DNA of 64,000 nt from Akebia trifoliata (lineage: Eukaryota; Streptophyta; Magnoliopsida; Ranunculales; Lardizabalaceae), in the NCBI GenBank assembly GCA_017979445.1, contig CM030706.1:11022967-11086966 (forward strand). The letters run 5' to 3'. Shown here in pieces: positions 37,600 through 49,195 of this stretch. The translations under genes were made by a program, and so were the position numbers. The notes under the pieces are model-generated. The model was given only the letters and a program-made list of their open reading frames with translations. It was not told the origin of the DNA and ran no database searches. Each line of letters starts with the position of its first letter. Within the stretch, counting starts at the first letter, position 1.

Positions 37600-38406
37600 A
37601 AGAAGGGTAAACAATTTGGAAAGATCTTGAAAGTTTTCAAAATGTCTAGACCAACATCCCCTTGTTACAAGCCATAAACAAAATATCTTCTGACACTAAG
37701 TTTTTAAAGGATCTCACCACCATCAAGAGGAAGACATATGTCCCTCGACAAGCCATTAGGGTAACTTAAGCCTTGGGTCTCATTCAACAAACCATCGTAC
37801 AATAATATAAAGACCTGGGTTGTCCCACAATCCCAATCCCAATCACCAATGGTGATAATGTGATAACAACATGTCTAATAAATCTAGGGGTAAATGTGAA
37901 TCTCTTACAAGAAACTAGGTTTGGGAGAGTTGAAACCCACTAACATCACCCTAAATCAAGAAAACCGATCGATGAAAATCCCATAGGAAATTGTATAGGA
38001 TGTTATCATCAAGGTCAATGAGTTCTACTTCCCAGTTGATTTCATGGTATTAGACATAGAACCTATTATGAATCCAGACCGTCATGTCCTTGTGATTCGA
38101 TGTGGTCATTTTCTAGCCACATCAGATGTCGTAATCCATTGTAGGAATAGAGTGGTAATTTTATCCTTCGGCAACATGAAGGTCAATCTGAAAATCTTCC
38201 ACAACAATTTGCATCATGGTCTAGATGATGTTGACGATGTTAACATGATCGACACACTCATAGATGAGTCATTTAAAAATTATTCTCCTTCTAATACATT
38301 AGAAAGCAATTTAGCCCATTTTGGCATAGGTTTTGACATCAATAACTCTATCGAAGAGGTAAATGCACTCCTAGAATCTGCACCTCCTCTAGATTTTAAT
38401 AATTGA
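37600..38406 (+). pseudogene. Athila-type protease region, older copy
   Basis: KFLKDLTTIKRK, then LINLGVNVNLL (an altered DLG active-site region, Asp to Asn), then frameshifts, then the open frame from 38044 with MVLDIEPIMNPDRHVLVIRC, FLATSDVVIHCRN, MKVNLKIFHN and NMIDTLIDESF. These parallel the younger copy's protease and the spacer to reverse transcriptase. With the catalytic Asp gone and frames broken it is inactive. Confidence 0.7.
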
Positions 38407-38599
38407 AGCCTGAATTTGAACTACTCCCTATTTCCACTAGCGTACTCATCTCATCAATTACTAAGTCACCCAAGTTGTAACTCAAACCACTACTAGACAT
38501 GCTTACATATTACTACTACCTTGGCAATTTTGAAACCCTACTTGAAATCGTAACATCTGATCAAGATTCTGAACAATAAGGTATACTTCTAACAGTGCT

Positions 38600-39924
38600 A
38601 ATAGAGTACCATAAGTTTATTGGCTGGACCATAGCTGACATAAAAGGGACTAGTCTTCTATGGTCATGCACCAGATTCATCTGGAAAGCAACATTAAATC
38701 ATCAAGAGAATTACATAGGAGATTGAACCCTATCTTAAAAGAAGTTGGTTGTACCTAAGAAATTTGAAGTCATGATCATAGCCAATAAAGACAATAAGTT
38801 TGTCCCCATTCGCTTCTAAACATGATGGTGAGTGTGTATTGACTATAGAAGACTCAATGCCATGACCTGAAACAATTATTTTCCCCTTCCATTCATAGAT
38901 CAAATGTTAGAGCGCTTAGTTGGCCATTCCCATTATTTCTTCTTAGATGGCTACTCTGACTATAATCAACTCCTAATCACTCTTGAGGATCAAGAGAAGA
39001 CTACCTTCACATGACCATTTGGTACATTCGCTTACCATCGTATGGCCTTTGGGTTACAATGCACTTGATACCTTTCAACGATGTATGTTAAGTATCTTTT
39101 CAAATATGATTGAACAATACCTAGAAGTCTTCATAGCCAACTTCTCCATATTTAGGTCTAGCTTTGATAAATGTATTTATCATCTAACACTCGTGCTTTA
39201 ATACTATATAGAAAAGAACTTTGTTCTTAATTAGGAGAATTATTATTTAATGATAAAATAAGAGATTCTCTTAAGATATGTAATCTCCAAGAAGGGAATA
39301 GAGGTAGACAAGGCCAAAATAAAACTAATTGCCAACCTTTCACCTCCTACAATTGTTAGAGAAGCACAATATGTTCTAGGATACATGGGCTTTTATCGAA
39401 GATTCATCAAAGATTTTAGTAAAATCTCAAAGCCCATGTGTGATCTTTTGGCCAAGGATGCTCCTTGGGAATTTAACTCAAACTTCTTACAAACTTTCAA
39501 TAAGCTTAAAACAGAGTTGACCTCAACACCCATCATTAGACCTCTACATTGGAGTATCCATTTTAAGGTGATGTGCGATGTCTTTGATTATGCCATAGGA
39601 GCTGTGTTAGGATAACGAGTGGAAAAACTTCCATATGCCATTCACTATGCTAACAAAACATTGAACGATACCCAACTCAATACCTCCACCACGAATAAGG
39701 AGTTGGTAGTTTTAGTATTTGCATTCGACAAATTCAAATCTTCCTTAATAGGATCTAAGGTATTGGTCTACACTGATTATACAGCCCTCAAGTACCTTCT
39801 TATCAAGAAGGATGTTAAAGCTCACCTTACCTGTTGGGCCCTTCTTTTACAAGAATTCGATCTAAAAAATTGAAATAAAAAAGATCTAAAAATGTGATCA
39901 TTGACCATTTGTCTAGACTAATCG
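38600..39924 (+). pseudogene. Athila-type RT and RNase H, older copy
   Basis: VVPKKFEVMIIANKDNKFVP, VCIDYRRLNAMT and FPLPFIDQMLERLVGHSHYF show the RT fingers and palm, with FLDGYSDYNQ holding the first Asp. The FIDDFS strand has become FIANFSIF, so the catalytic pair is lost. The RNase H part has [33 protein letters not shown] and [12 protein letters not shown], then breaks up at DLKN and HLSR-like text. The younger Athila element has inserted five bases after this end, and the integrase continues beyond it at 50345. Confidence 0.75.
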
Positions 39925-39929
39925 TAGAG

Positions 39930-41123
39930 TGATGAGTGTTTCCAAACACTCAATTATACACAGATTTTTTGGATATTTATCTTGATTTTTGTACCTATTT
40001 ATCCATATTAAGATAATAATCATGATAAGCCTCAAATCACCACGTTGCATGTTAATTAGGCTTAATTATATATAAATAAATTCATTTACTAGATAAATCT
40101 AATTACGTGTGTTTCTTGTACAGAAAATCAACAAATTGGAATCAAAATCTCAAGACAAAAGTATTTGGACCCACTTTGGAATGCCCTAATCCTTAACTCA
40201 TATTCTCCTCTTTTGTCTTTTTGTGCAAAGAAAAGTGGAGGCTACTTTTAGACTCTTCTACACACATTTTCTCTATAAATAGAGCCTTCATTTCTAGAGA
40301 AAGGGTCCCATCTTGGTTCTCTTATCCAAGACTCCTTTAATCTAAGGTTCTTAGCCTATTCTCTTATTTTTTGTATTTTCATTTTCTAGTTATTTTCTTT
40401 TGGTTAAATAGTCTTGTAAGAAGTAGAAGAAGAAGAAGTTGTAATTTTCTCCATGAAATGAAAAAAAGTTCTTTCATCTCTTATCTTCCCTCTCTTGTAA
40501 TGACATTAAGCTAAGTTCCTCTCCATTGGAGAGTGGAAAAACCTAAAGCAAGTTCTTGTGTTATTTCTAAGTTTATGCCTTTCTTTTATTTAAAATGCTT
40601 ATGAATTCTCTTTAAGTTTCTTACACCTTTTATTCTTAATATAGATACTTTATGCTTAGATTAGATCAAGATAAAGTATGCTTAAATTAGATAATTTGTA
40701 GTAAGAAGTTTTCAAAGAATTCTACTTTATTTTTGTTCCCTTATTTCATTTTATTTGTAAAACTTTTCGATCTAAGGAGCTAACACCAAGCCCTTATGAT
40801 TGAGTTATAAAAAGGCTAGAGACTAGGAATTGCTCATTAACATATTTTAGGTAGATCCACCTCCAATGGTGTTTTAATTCATAAGTTTACTTGCTTTTAA
40901 TTTAATTTACTTTAGTTTATTTTCTAGCAATTTTACATCTTCTTATAAGTTCAAAAATACAAAGAAAAACAGTTTTAATTCCTTTTAGTTAATTTGGATT
41001 TTATCTTCTTAGCTTAGCTCTATTCCTCCTTTCTCTTGGGCTCGATCCCCTACTTGTCCCACAAGTAAGGTAAAAGTAAGATTATTATTAACTCCGGTGA
41101 GAAAAACAACGATAGTCTCATCA
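39930..41123 (+). repeat. 5' LTR of the young Athila element (1194 bp)
   Basis: Starts tgatgagtgtttccaaacac and ends gatagtctcatca. It contains the transcription start region with an intact TATA box. Relative to the 3' LTR it has an extra segment of about 78 bp (after aatcaccacg, about 40045-40120). That segment is bounded by acgt microhomology and was probably deleted from the 3' LTR. Confidence 0.95.
40272..40281 (+). promoter_or_regulatory. TATA box in the 5' LTR
   Basis: tctataaata followed by gagcc is a strong plant TATA box in the middle of the LTR, where U3/R promoters lie. The corresponding place in the 3' LTR reads tccataaata, with the first T changed to C. Confidence 0.7.
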
Positions 41124-41129
41124 GAATTT

Positions 41130-41147
41130 TGGCATCGCTGCCAGGGA
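41130..41147 (+). promoter_or_regulatory. Primer-binding site, tRNA-Asp type
   Basis: tggcatcgctgccaggga matches 14 of 18 positions of the tggcgcc...ccgggga PBS that Athila-type elements use to bind the 3' end of tRNA-Asp. The four mismatches are transitions, in line with decay of this copy. It lies six bases after the 5' LTR. Confidence 0.8.
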
Positions 41148-42357
41148 AAGGTAAAGGTATTAGTGGTAAGTTTTGATTTAAAATTAATTTCTTTCATTTT
41201 TATTTTATTTTATTTTTTTATTTTGGTTCTTTCTATAAGTTCAAGTGTTCTTGAGATTTTAAGAGAGAAGAAAGAAGAAAAAAACATTGAAAAAAAAAAA
41301 AGTCATTCCCGTTTATTTTTTCACCCTTGACAGCAGAACTTAAACTGACTGTAACTTTCTACTCCGATCTCCGATTATCTATTATAATATATCGATTTGG
41401 GGTAGAACGAAATTTTCTATAAAATATGACAAAGTCAGCAAGATTGTGGTAAGTCAGATTCTGTTTTTGAGTCCATTTACTATCATTTCTGCTAACATTT
41501 CTATTTTGCTTCTTGTAGGTGAACATTTTTTTTCTTCTTTTCTTTCAATTTCCTTGAATCTTTAGTTAAGTTTATTTTTCTGTTTTAGAAATACTTGTAT
41601 AAGATTCTTTGTAATTTTTTTTTAATTATCCAAGAAGGCTTGGATTGTAATAGACTAAGGAAGGACGACGGGTGGACAATACCGTCACGGCTCCTTAGGT
41701 TCGCACACCAAAATTGGAGTTGGTGGCCTAAGTCGACTCAAACTGTCTTCACCCCGTTTAGCACGGGAGGTAATCTCGAAACACCCACGCCTCTCTTTAC
41801 TAGTGGGTTACTCCTTGCCTTTGTATGTTATTTTTCCAATTTGCACACACTTGGATTAGTTAATTAAGTAGTAAAGAGCACCCCTCTCCTAGGGATGGCA
41901 TGATAAGATAAGGATTGGAAGTCATTACCAATTCCTTGCTCTAATTAGGATAATCAACTCACTAGTCATCCAATCAAATTAATTAAAATCAATTAGACTT
42001 GACTATAGGGCCCACGAGCTCAATAGGAGAAATTTCGCTTCAAGTTGTGCCAATTGCGTTTCTTGGTCGTTTTTCTATCTAGTAAGATCTTGCCCTTTGA
42101 GGGGATAGACTCAGTCTATTCAAGAAAGGAGGTATTTAAGAGTGTCCTTGCTTATGCATTATGCGCCTCCTCCGATCTGGAGATCCGAATGATTCAAACT
42201 TGACTTCATAGAATCGAGTTGGAAGGCTAGTTGCGCTATTTCTACCCAGTTAGGAGCTGTCTAGCTTTAGGCAACCTATCTAGGTCCAGTCTTTTCTTTT
42301 TGTGATTGTTTGATCGACTGTGTGATTTGCATGCTTGGTAGACGTTCACAAAACAAC
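41148..42357 (+). other. Athila leader (non-coding)
   Basis: 1.2 kb between PBS and gag. The 90-residue frame near 41595 has no domain. From about 42000 the text matches the leader of the older copy (35580-36044) and a relic at 60850-61260, so this section is conserved among Athila copies here, perhaps because it holds packaging or translation signals. That last point is inference. Confidence 0.75.
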
Positions 42358-43929
42358 ATGTTAGAACCATTTGATCCTGAGATCGAACGTACCATCAGTA
42401 GGATACGCAAGACACCATCAGTAGTTATGATGGGTGATTGAGAGCGAACTCTCAATGAGCTCTTCGCTCCAGCTTCCGCATCTCCTCCTACATGCATTGT
42501 TTTACCATTGAACAATGCACCTCAGTTTGAAATTAGGGCTGCCACCATTAATATGCTCCCTAAGTTCCACGGTTTAGAGCGTGAACAACCTTACACCCAT
42601 CTTAATCGATTCTTGACTATATGTCAAACTTTTAGAAATCAGAATCTAGATGAGGAAAGTATCAAGCCTATTCTGTTCCCGTTATCCTTGAAAAACCACG
42701 CAACTACGTGGTTGAACTCCCTAACACCCAATTCCATATCTACCTGGGATGTTATATCCAAGAAATTTATGGCCAAATTCTACCCCGTGATCAAAACTGA
42801 GAAAATGAAGGACTCTATTAGAAATTTTAGAGCCCGTCCTGATGATGAATTTTCTCAAACTTGGGAAAGATTCAATGATTTATTGGTCAAGTGCCCACAC
42901 CATGGCATTGATAAAGCACAGTTGGTGCAAAGTTTTTATAGAGGATAAACAATGAATCAACGTACCTTAGTCGAGTCAATGCATAAGGGTCAGTTCATGA
43001 ACCAAACTCCCAACCAAGCGTATGATTTCCTTGTAGAGTTAGCCGAGAGTCCTCAAAATTGGAGTACTAACCAAGAAGAATTTGATAGAGATGATCCGGT
43101 TAGAAAGACAGGCATGTATGAGATGAAGGCAAACCCTGATCTCAAAAATGTTATGTCTAGTCTAGTGAGTGGGATGAACAATCTCACGAAGAAGTTAGAT
43201 GCCTTTACCATCTCAGCATCCAAACCTCACCTAGATCCTCGGGCAATTTCGCAAGTGACTGTCGAACCGAGTTCTTTGTGCGTTATATGCGACGGCAACG
43301 ATCATTTGGTCAAGTGTTGTCCCACCTTGCCTCAAATCAAAGCTGAACAAGCAAATGCGATTAATGGCTATAGTACTTTTAGGAAGCCAACTCCAAACTC
43401 TTTTAGCCAAACGTATCTCCCAGATAATAGGTTCCATCCTAATTTCTCATACAGACAGAACGAACCTATTCAATCTAGTGGTCCGTCAGGTTACAATAGG
43501 AGTTTTCCTAGGCAATCTGGTTCTTCCACAAACCAAGCTATTGTTCCTCAAGTCCCTTATCAACCCCAACAATCTACAGATTGCAGAGCCATCATACCAG
43601 ATCCCATGACCAATTACCAGCAGCCTGACCAACAACAGTCGTCCTTAGAATCTATGATTGCCGAGTTGATGAGACAGCAACAGTAGTTCATCCAAACTCA
43701 ACAGCAAACCCATCAAAATCAAACTCAAATTAACCAGGTCACTGCGCAATCCATAGCTAAGATGAAAGTTCAGTTGGGGCAGTTAGCTCTCTCCTTGAGT
43801 GGAAGAAAGAAAGGTCAATTTCCTAGTCAGACTATCCCTAACCCTAGAGGTCAACCTTTGATTCCAAACGGATCGAAAGGTCAATATGAAGTAAGAAGCC
43901 ATTATGGAGCTCCACAAGACTCAATCTAA
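42358..43929 (+). pseudogene. gag of the young Athila element
   Basis: Starts at ATG 42358 (MLEPFDPEIERTISRIRKTP) after the leader. In-frame stops are at 42439 (TGA), 42946 (TAA), 43684 (TAG) and 43927 (TAA), with no frameshift between them. The capsid part runs LPKFHGLEREQPYTHLNRFL to KCPHHGIDKAQLVQSFYRG. A CCHC zinc knuckle, CVICDGNDHLVKCC, follows at about 43280-43320 and would bind the element RNA. The C-terminal part is Gln-rich. The frame continues without shift into protease, so this was one gag-pol polyprotein. The stops make it non-functional unless read through. The minus frames at 42276 and 43231 are shadows. Confidence 0.9.
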
Positions 43930-45039
43930 GCTATCCACACCTTGCGTTTGGGAAAAAAGGTGGACAACAAGGTCCAACCTATTGACATGGGAGAAAAAGT
44001 CCTAGAGAAGGACAAAGTTCAAAAAGAAGTCATAGAGTCTCCAATAGAGAAAGAGAAAGATTTGGAAAATCCTCCTATCATTTTGCCAATTTCAAAAGCT
44101 CCATTTCCCCATCGTCTTAGAGATTCTAAAAAAGATAAGCAATTTGAGGGTGTCTTAGAAGTCTTCCAAAATGTGCATATCAATATCCCATTCCTAGATG
44201 CCATTAAGCAGATACCTTCTTATGCGAAATTCCTAAAGGATTTGACCACAGCTAAAAGGAAAACACCATTTCCTCGGGAAGCTATTATGGCAGCCCAAGC
44301 TTCGTCGCTCATCCAACAAACGATTGCACCAAAATTTAAGGATCCTGGATGTCCGACAATTTCCATTCATATTGGAAATCAAGTGGTCGAAAAATGTCTC
44401 TTAGACTTAGGGGTTAGTGTGAACCTTTTACCATATTCAGTTTATAAACAATTAGGTTTGGGGGTTTTGAAACCCACCGATATCACATTGAGTCTAGCCG
44501 ATAGGTCCATAAAAATTTCAAAGGGTATAGTTGAGGACGTGATAGTTAAAGTCAAAGATTTCTATTTTCCTGTTGACTTTGTTGTCTTAGACATGGAGCC
44601 AGTCATCAATTCGAATAGTCATATTCCTATCATCTTAGGACGTCCATTCTTACCCACGTCTGACTCGGTCATTCGTTGTAGAAACGGAATTATGACTTTA
44701 GCATTTAGGGATATGAAAGTGAAACTGAACGTCTTCCACAATTTCCAAGGAATTGATGTAGATGATGGTATGGAGGAAGTGAACATGATAGATACGTTAT
44801 TCAATCAAACGTATCAAGAGTTAGGGTACTCTGATCCCCTAACAAAATGTTTGGCTCACTTTGGCCTTGACTTGGACGTCGAAGAGTCTATAAGCGAAAT
44901 CAATGCTTTGCTTGAATCTATTCCACTCTTAGATTCTGTGCGGTGGCACGCAAAAACTGAAAGTCTTCCTGTGCGCACATCCAATCTTGTTCCTTCTTAT
45001 ATCGAGCCTCCAAAATTAGAACTCAAGTCGCTTCCATAG
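43930..45039 (+). pseudogene. Protease region of the young Athila element
   Basis: Open for about 365 codons to a TAG at 45037. The start of the part is GKKVDNKVQ, a lysine- and glutamate-rich linker. The retropepsin-like core is CLLDLGVSVNLLPYSVYKQL; its DLG stands where other proteases have DTG or DSG, as is usual in Athila. IILGRPFL near 44630 is the second conserved protease strand. After that, DMKVKLNVFHN and EVNMIDTLF lead to the RT. Protease cuts the polyprotein during particle maturation. The core itself has no stop. Confidence 0.88.
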
Positions 45040-46530
45040 ACCTTGAGATATGCATTTCTTGGTAAGAATCAAACCTTGCCCGTAATCATTTCTTCTCACC
45101 TTAATGAAGTTCAAGAAAGAAAGTTGTTAGGAGTATTAAAAGAACATCAAGAAGCTATTGGTTGGAGCATAGCTGACATCAAGGGAATTAGTCCATCTGT
45201 GGAAATGCACAATATTCGTTTAAAGGATTTCGCTAAACCTTCCTTAGAATCTCAGAGACGGCTAAATCCTATAATGAAAGACGTAGTTCGGATGGAAGTG
45301 ATGAAATTGCTAGATGCGGGTATTATCTATCCTATCTCTGACAGTCGTTGGGTGAGTCCTATACAAGTAGTTCCTAAGAAGTCTGGTATCACTGTGGTAG
45401 TGAACCAAGACAATGAATTAATCCCCACTCGAATTCAAAATGGATGGAGAGTGTGTATTGACTATAGGAAACTCAACTCGATGACTCCTAAGGATCATTT
45501 CCCCTTACCTTTCATTGATCAAATGTTAAAGCGTCTGGCAGGACATTCTTACTATTGCTTCTTAGATGGTTATTCCGGGTACAACCAGATACCTGTTGCT
45601 CCAATCGATCAAGAGAAAACAACTTTCACCTGTCCTTTCGGAACTTTCGCGTATCGTCGCATGCCTTTTGGATTGTGCAATGCACCCGCTACTTTTCAAC
45701 GGTGCATGATGAGTATATTTTCCGACATGCAAGAAAAATATCTCGAAGTATTCATAGACGATTTTTCAGTTTTTGGATCAAGTTTTGAGGAATGTATCCA
45801 TCACTTGACTTTGATCCTTGTACGTTGCAAAGAGGTCAATCTAGTCCTCAATTGGGAAAAATGCCATTTCATGGTAACATCAGGGATTGTGCTAGGGCAC
45901 ATTGTTTCTGCTAAGGGAATTGAGATAGATAAGGCAAAGGTAGGTCTAATTGAAAAATTACCACCTCCTAGAACGGTCAAAGAAATTAGGTCATTCCTAG
46001 GCCATGCAGGTTTCTATCATAGATTCATTAAAGATTTCAGGAAAATCTCGAAACCTTTATGTGAGCTATTGGGAAAAGATGTTCCTTTCGACTTTTCAGA
46101 GTCATGTCTCTCTGCGTTCAACAAACCCAAGTCTGAGTTAACCTCGGCACCCATTATTCAACCTCCAAACTGGAGCATTCCATTCGAAGTTATGTGCGAC
46201 GCTTCAGATTATGCAATAGGCGCTGTTTTGGGTCAGCAAATTGAAAAATAACCTCATGTTATCCAATATGCTAGTAAAACCCTAAACGATGCTCAGCTTA
46301 ATTACTCTACAACAGAGAAGGAAATGCTAGTAGTGGTCTATGCCATTGAAAAATTCCGCCCCTACCTCATAGGATCTAAAGTTGTGATCTACACAGACCA
46401 CGCAGCATTGAAGTACCTTCTATCAAAGAAAGATGCTAAAGCAAGGTTAATCCGTTAGATTCTACTTCTACAAGAGTTTGATCTCGAGATCCGAGACAAA
46501 AAAGGGACAGAAAATGTCGTAGCTGATCAC
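45040..46530 (+). pseudogene. Reverse transcriptase and RNase H of the young Athila element
   Basis: RT motifs in order: VSPIQVVPKKSGITVVVNQ, GWRVCIDYRKLNSMTPKDHF, YCFLDGYSGYNQIPV with the first catalytic Asp, MPFGLCNAPATFQRC, and FIDDFSVFG at 45751 with the catalytic Asp pair. FYHRFIKDF marks the thumb/connection. RNase H has CDASDYAIGAVLG (Asp), [14 protein letters not shown] (Glu), [11 protein letters not shown] (Asp) and NVVADHLSR (Asp), so all four catalytic residues are kept. In-frame stops occur at 46249 (TAA) and 46456 (TAG), no frameshift. RT copies the RNA and RNase H degrades it. Preserved active sites and few lesions fit recent decay. Confidence 0.92.
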
Positions 46531-47919
46531 TTGTCTAGGATAGTTAACAAGCCATCCGAGGAATCCTTACCCATCTCTGAATCCTTTCCCGATGAGCAAC
46601 TTATGCAAATCTCTCAAGCCAATGCTCCATGGTATGCTGACATTGTCAACTACCTAGTTACAGGTCAATTCCCAGTCGAAATGACTAGTCAAGAGAAACT
46701 TCGTCTTCTGTCAAAAACAAAATGGTATTTCTGGGATGAGCCATACTTATTTAAGTACTGTCCTGATCAAATCATTAGACGTTGTATTCCAACCTGTGAG
46801 CAAGTCAGTATCCTAAAGTTTTGTCATAATCATGCCTGCGGAGGGCACTTCAGTGGTAAGAAGACCGTCATGAAAATCCTACAATGCAGTTTTTTCTGAC
46901 CTAGTATTTTTCGTGATGCCCACGAGTTTAGCAAATCTTGTGATAGATGTCAAAGATTAGGAAAAATCTCTAAGAGAAATGAAATGCTTCAAAATCCTAT
47001 ACTGATCATCGAAATTTTTGACGTGTGGGGTATAGACTTCATGGGACCTTTTCCTATCTCCCAGGGTTACCAATACATCCTAGTTGCCGTTGATTATGTG
47101 TCAAAATGGGTCGAAGCTGTGGTATGTAGAATTAACGATCACAAGGTTGTGATAAAATTCATCAAGGAGACGATTTTTTCAAGATTTGGTACTCCGCGAG
47201 CTATCATAAGTGATGGTGCCTCACATTTTTGCAACAAGATCTTTGCTGCGTTGATGAAGAAATACCTCATAACGCATAAGGTTGCCACACCTTACCACCC
47301 ACAAACAAGTGGACAAGTGGAGATTTCTAACAGGAAAATAAAGACTATCTTAGAAAAAACAGTCAATCCTTCAAGGAAAGATTGGTCTTTGAGATTGAGT
47401 GATTCACTCTGGGCCTATAGGACTGCATTCAAGACACCCATAGGGATGTCTCCCTACCGGTTAGTTTTTGGCAAGGCCTGCCATCTCCCGGTAGAACTAG
47501 AACATCGTGCATATTTGGCGATCAAACGCCTCAACTTTGATTTTGATAAAGCCGGTAAGAAGCGAAAGTTACAACTAGACGAGTTAGAAGATATTAGAAA
47601 TGACTCGTATGATTGTGCCAAAAGGTACAAAGAGCGTACCAAATTCTTTCATGATAGGCACATTCTTAGGAGGAATTTCATTCCTAATCAAAGAGTTTTG
47701 TTGTATGATAATAGACTCCACCTTTTTCCAGGAAAACTTAAGTCTCGATGGACTGGCCCATATATTATCCAAACAGTTTACCCCTACGGTGCTGTTGAAG
47801 TCCTTAATCCTAAGGACGGATCCACTTTCAAAGTGAATGGTCAACATCTCAAACCGTTTCTCGAGTATGTTCCACAGGAGGAAGTTCTTTTTCTCGATGA
47901 TCCCGTCTATCAAAATTAA
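46531..47919 (+). pseudogene. Integrase of the young Athila element
   Basis: An HHCC zinc domain (CHNHACGGHFSGK then CDRCQRLGK) is interrupted by an in-frame TGA at 46897. The core keeps D in [10 protein letters not shown] in [11 protein letters not shown] (about 47203) and E in [17 protein letters not shown], so the DDE triad is intact. The C-terminal part runs [20 protein letters not shown] to [12 protein letters not shown] and ends DDPVYQN before TAA at 47917. There is no chromodomain, consistent with Athila. Integrase would join the DNA copy to the host chromosome. Antisense frames at 47454 and 47584 are shadows of this coding strand. Confidence 0.92.
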
Positions 47920-49178
47920 CTATGTTTTCGTCTAGCTAAAGACGTTAAACTTAGCACTTCTGGGAGACAATGCATGCACTTCAAGGGACATTGTGTTAAA
48001 TATCAACAGGAATATAGGGTCTGTCTCAGGTGCTATCTAACCCACTTCATTTCATTTTGTAAATTTCAATTTGATTTTTGCATGTATATGTTGAAATATT
48101 GAGGACAATATAATGTTTAAGTTTGGGGGTATGGGTCGGATTTCCACTTATTATTTTCTTCTTTAAAAAAAAAATTGAAAAATATTTAGTTGGCGACTTT
48201 GTTGTATTTTACTCAAAATCTTAACTTGTATCTTTAAGCACTTAGTTAAAAATATTTAATCAGTCTTTCATTGGAAGCTATGATCTGGAGTCCCCATTTG
48301 TATTTCTCTTAGGCAAAAATTAGAGCAAAGTTATCTTTTGGTTTATAGTCACTTCTAATAAGGTTACCAAGAGTTTAGATTGTATTAAAAGAGCTTATTA
48401 CCTTCTTTCTACCCAGAGTTTAAGGAAAAACTAGGTTTGATGAACTTTGACTTCCTTGTTCAATTGGTTGGCTGATTAAAAGAAAAACATAACTGGGTTA
48501 TATACACCTTGTACAGCAACTATTGAATTAGACTGGGTACCTTGAAAAGGACTGCCTACTTTTCTTAGAAAAATAATGAAGAAGTAATAGAAAAAAAGAG
48601 ACCTTTCAAAAAAAAAATCAAAGATCTAAAAGTTTATGTAAAGTTTTAGTAGGGTTTAAAGCCATCAAGTGTAAAAATGTGAGTATACTGGAATATCACA
48701 GATAAAACCCCTTAGAGGTATTAAAGTGAATATCCACACTTCTCACTACCCCAGACAGGATGCTAAGTTTAGAATTAAACATTAAGTTACTCCAGCTATT
48801 CTTGAGTAGTTAGAAGGTTGAAAATCATTTGAGGAAATCGAATCTCTTAAATTTCTGAGTTAGAATCACTATCCCTCAAAGTTCAATTTAAGTCTAAGTT
48901 TTGTCATAGAGAAATAAGGGTTGGGACTCTATACCAAGCAGTACTTCCAATTGTTTGAAAAAAAAAAGACTTGTGCTTTTCAATATAAGTTTTGATTTTG
49001 ACTATTTTTACTTCAAAGTTGTTTTCAAATTTTGTGAGTATATTTTCTGCAAACCCTCACGAGTCAAACTCGTCCACTAGGGGTAACCTAGAGGTTCAAG
49101 GACTTGTTGCATTCACTAAATGCAGTCGAGGTGCCTGCGAAAGTGGCAGTTTTATTTTCTAGGGACTAGAAAAAGGTA
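47920..49178 (+). other. 3' non-coding region of the young Athila element
   Basis: Athila elements often carry an env-like frame here; none of more than 60 codons is visible on the plus strand and no transmembrane segment could be read. A PPT-like phrase, taagtttgggggtatgggtc, at about 48117-48136 is a possible second (internal) polypurine tract. The rest is AT-rich. Confidence 0.7.
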
Positions 49179-49195
49179 AGTCTGGGGTGGGGGTG
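49179..49195 (+). promoter_or_regulatory. Polypurine tract of the young Athila element
   Basis: gtctggggtgggggtg ends immediately before the TGATGAG start of the 3' LTR. It would prime plus-strand DNA synthesis and sets the LTR edge. Confidence 0.8.

Noticed and set aside
47584..47913. 109-codon antisense frame
   Set aside because: It is the shadow of the integrase coding strand, with no domain of its own.
47920..49195. Env-like gene expected in some Athila elements
   Set aside because: No frame of useful length and no membrane segment could be read on the plus strand.
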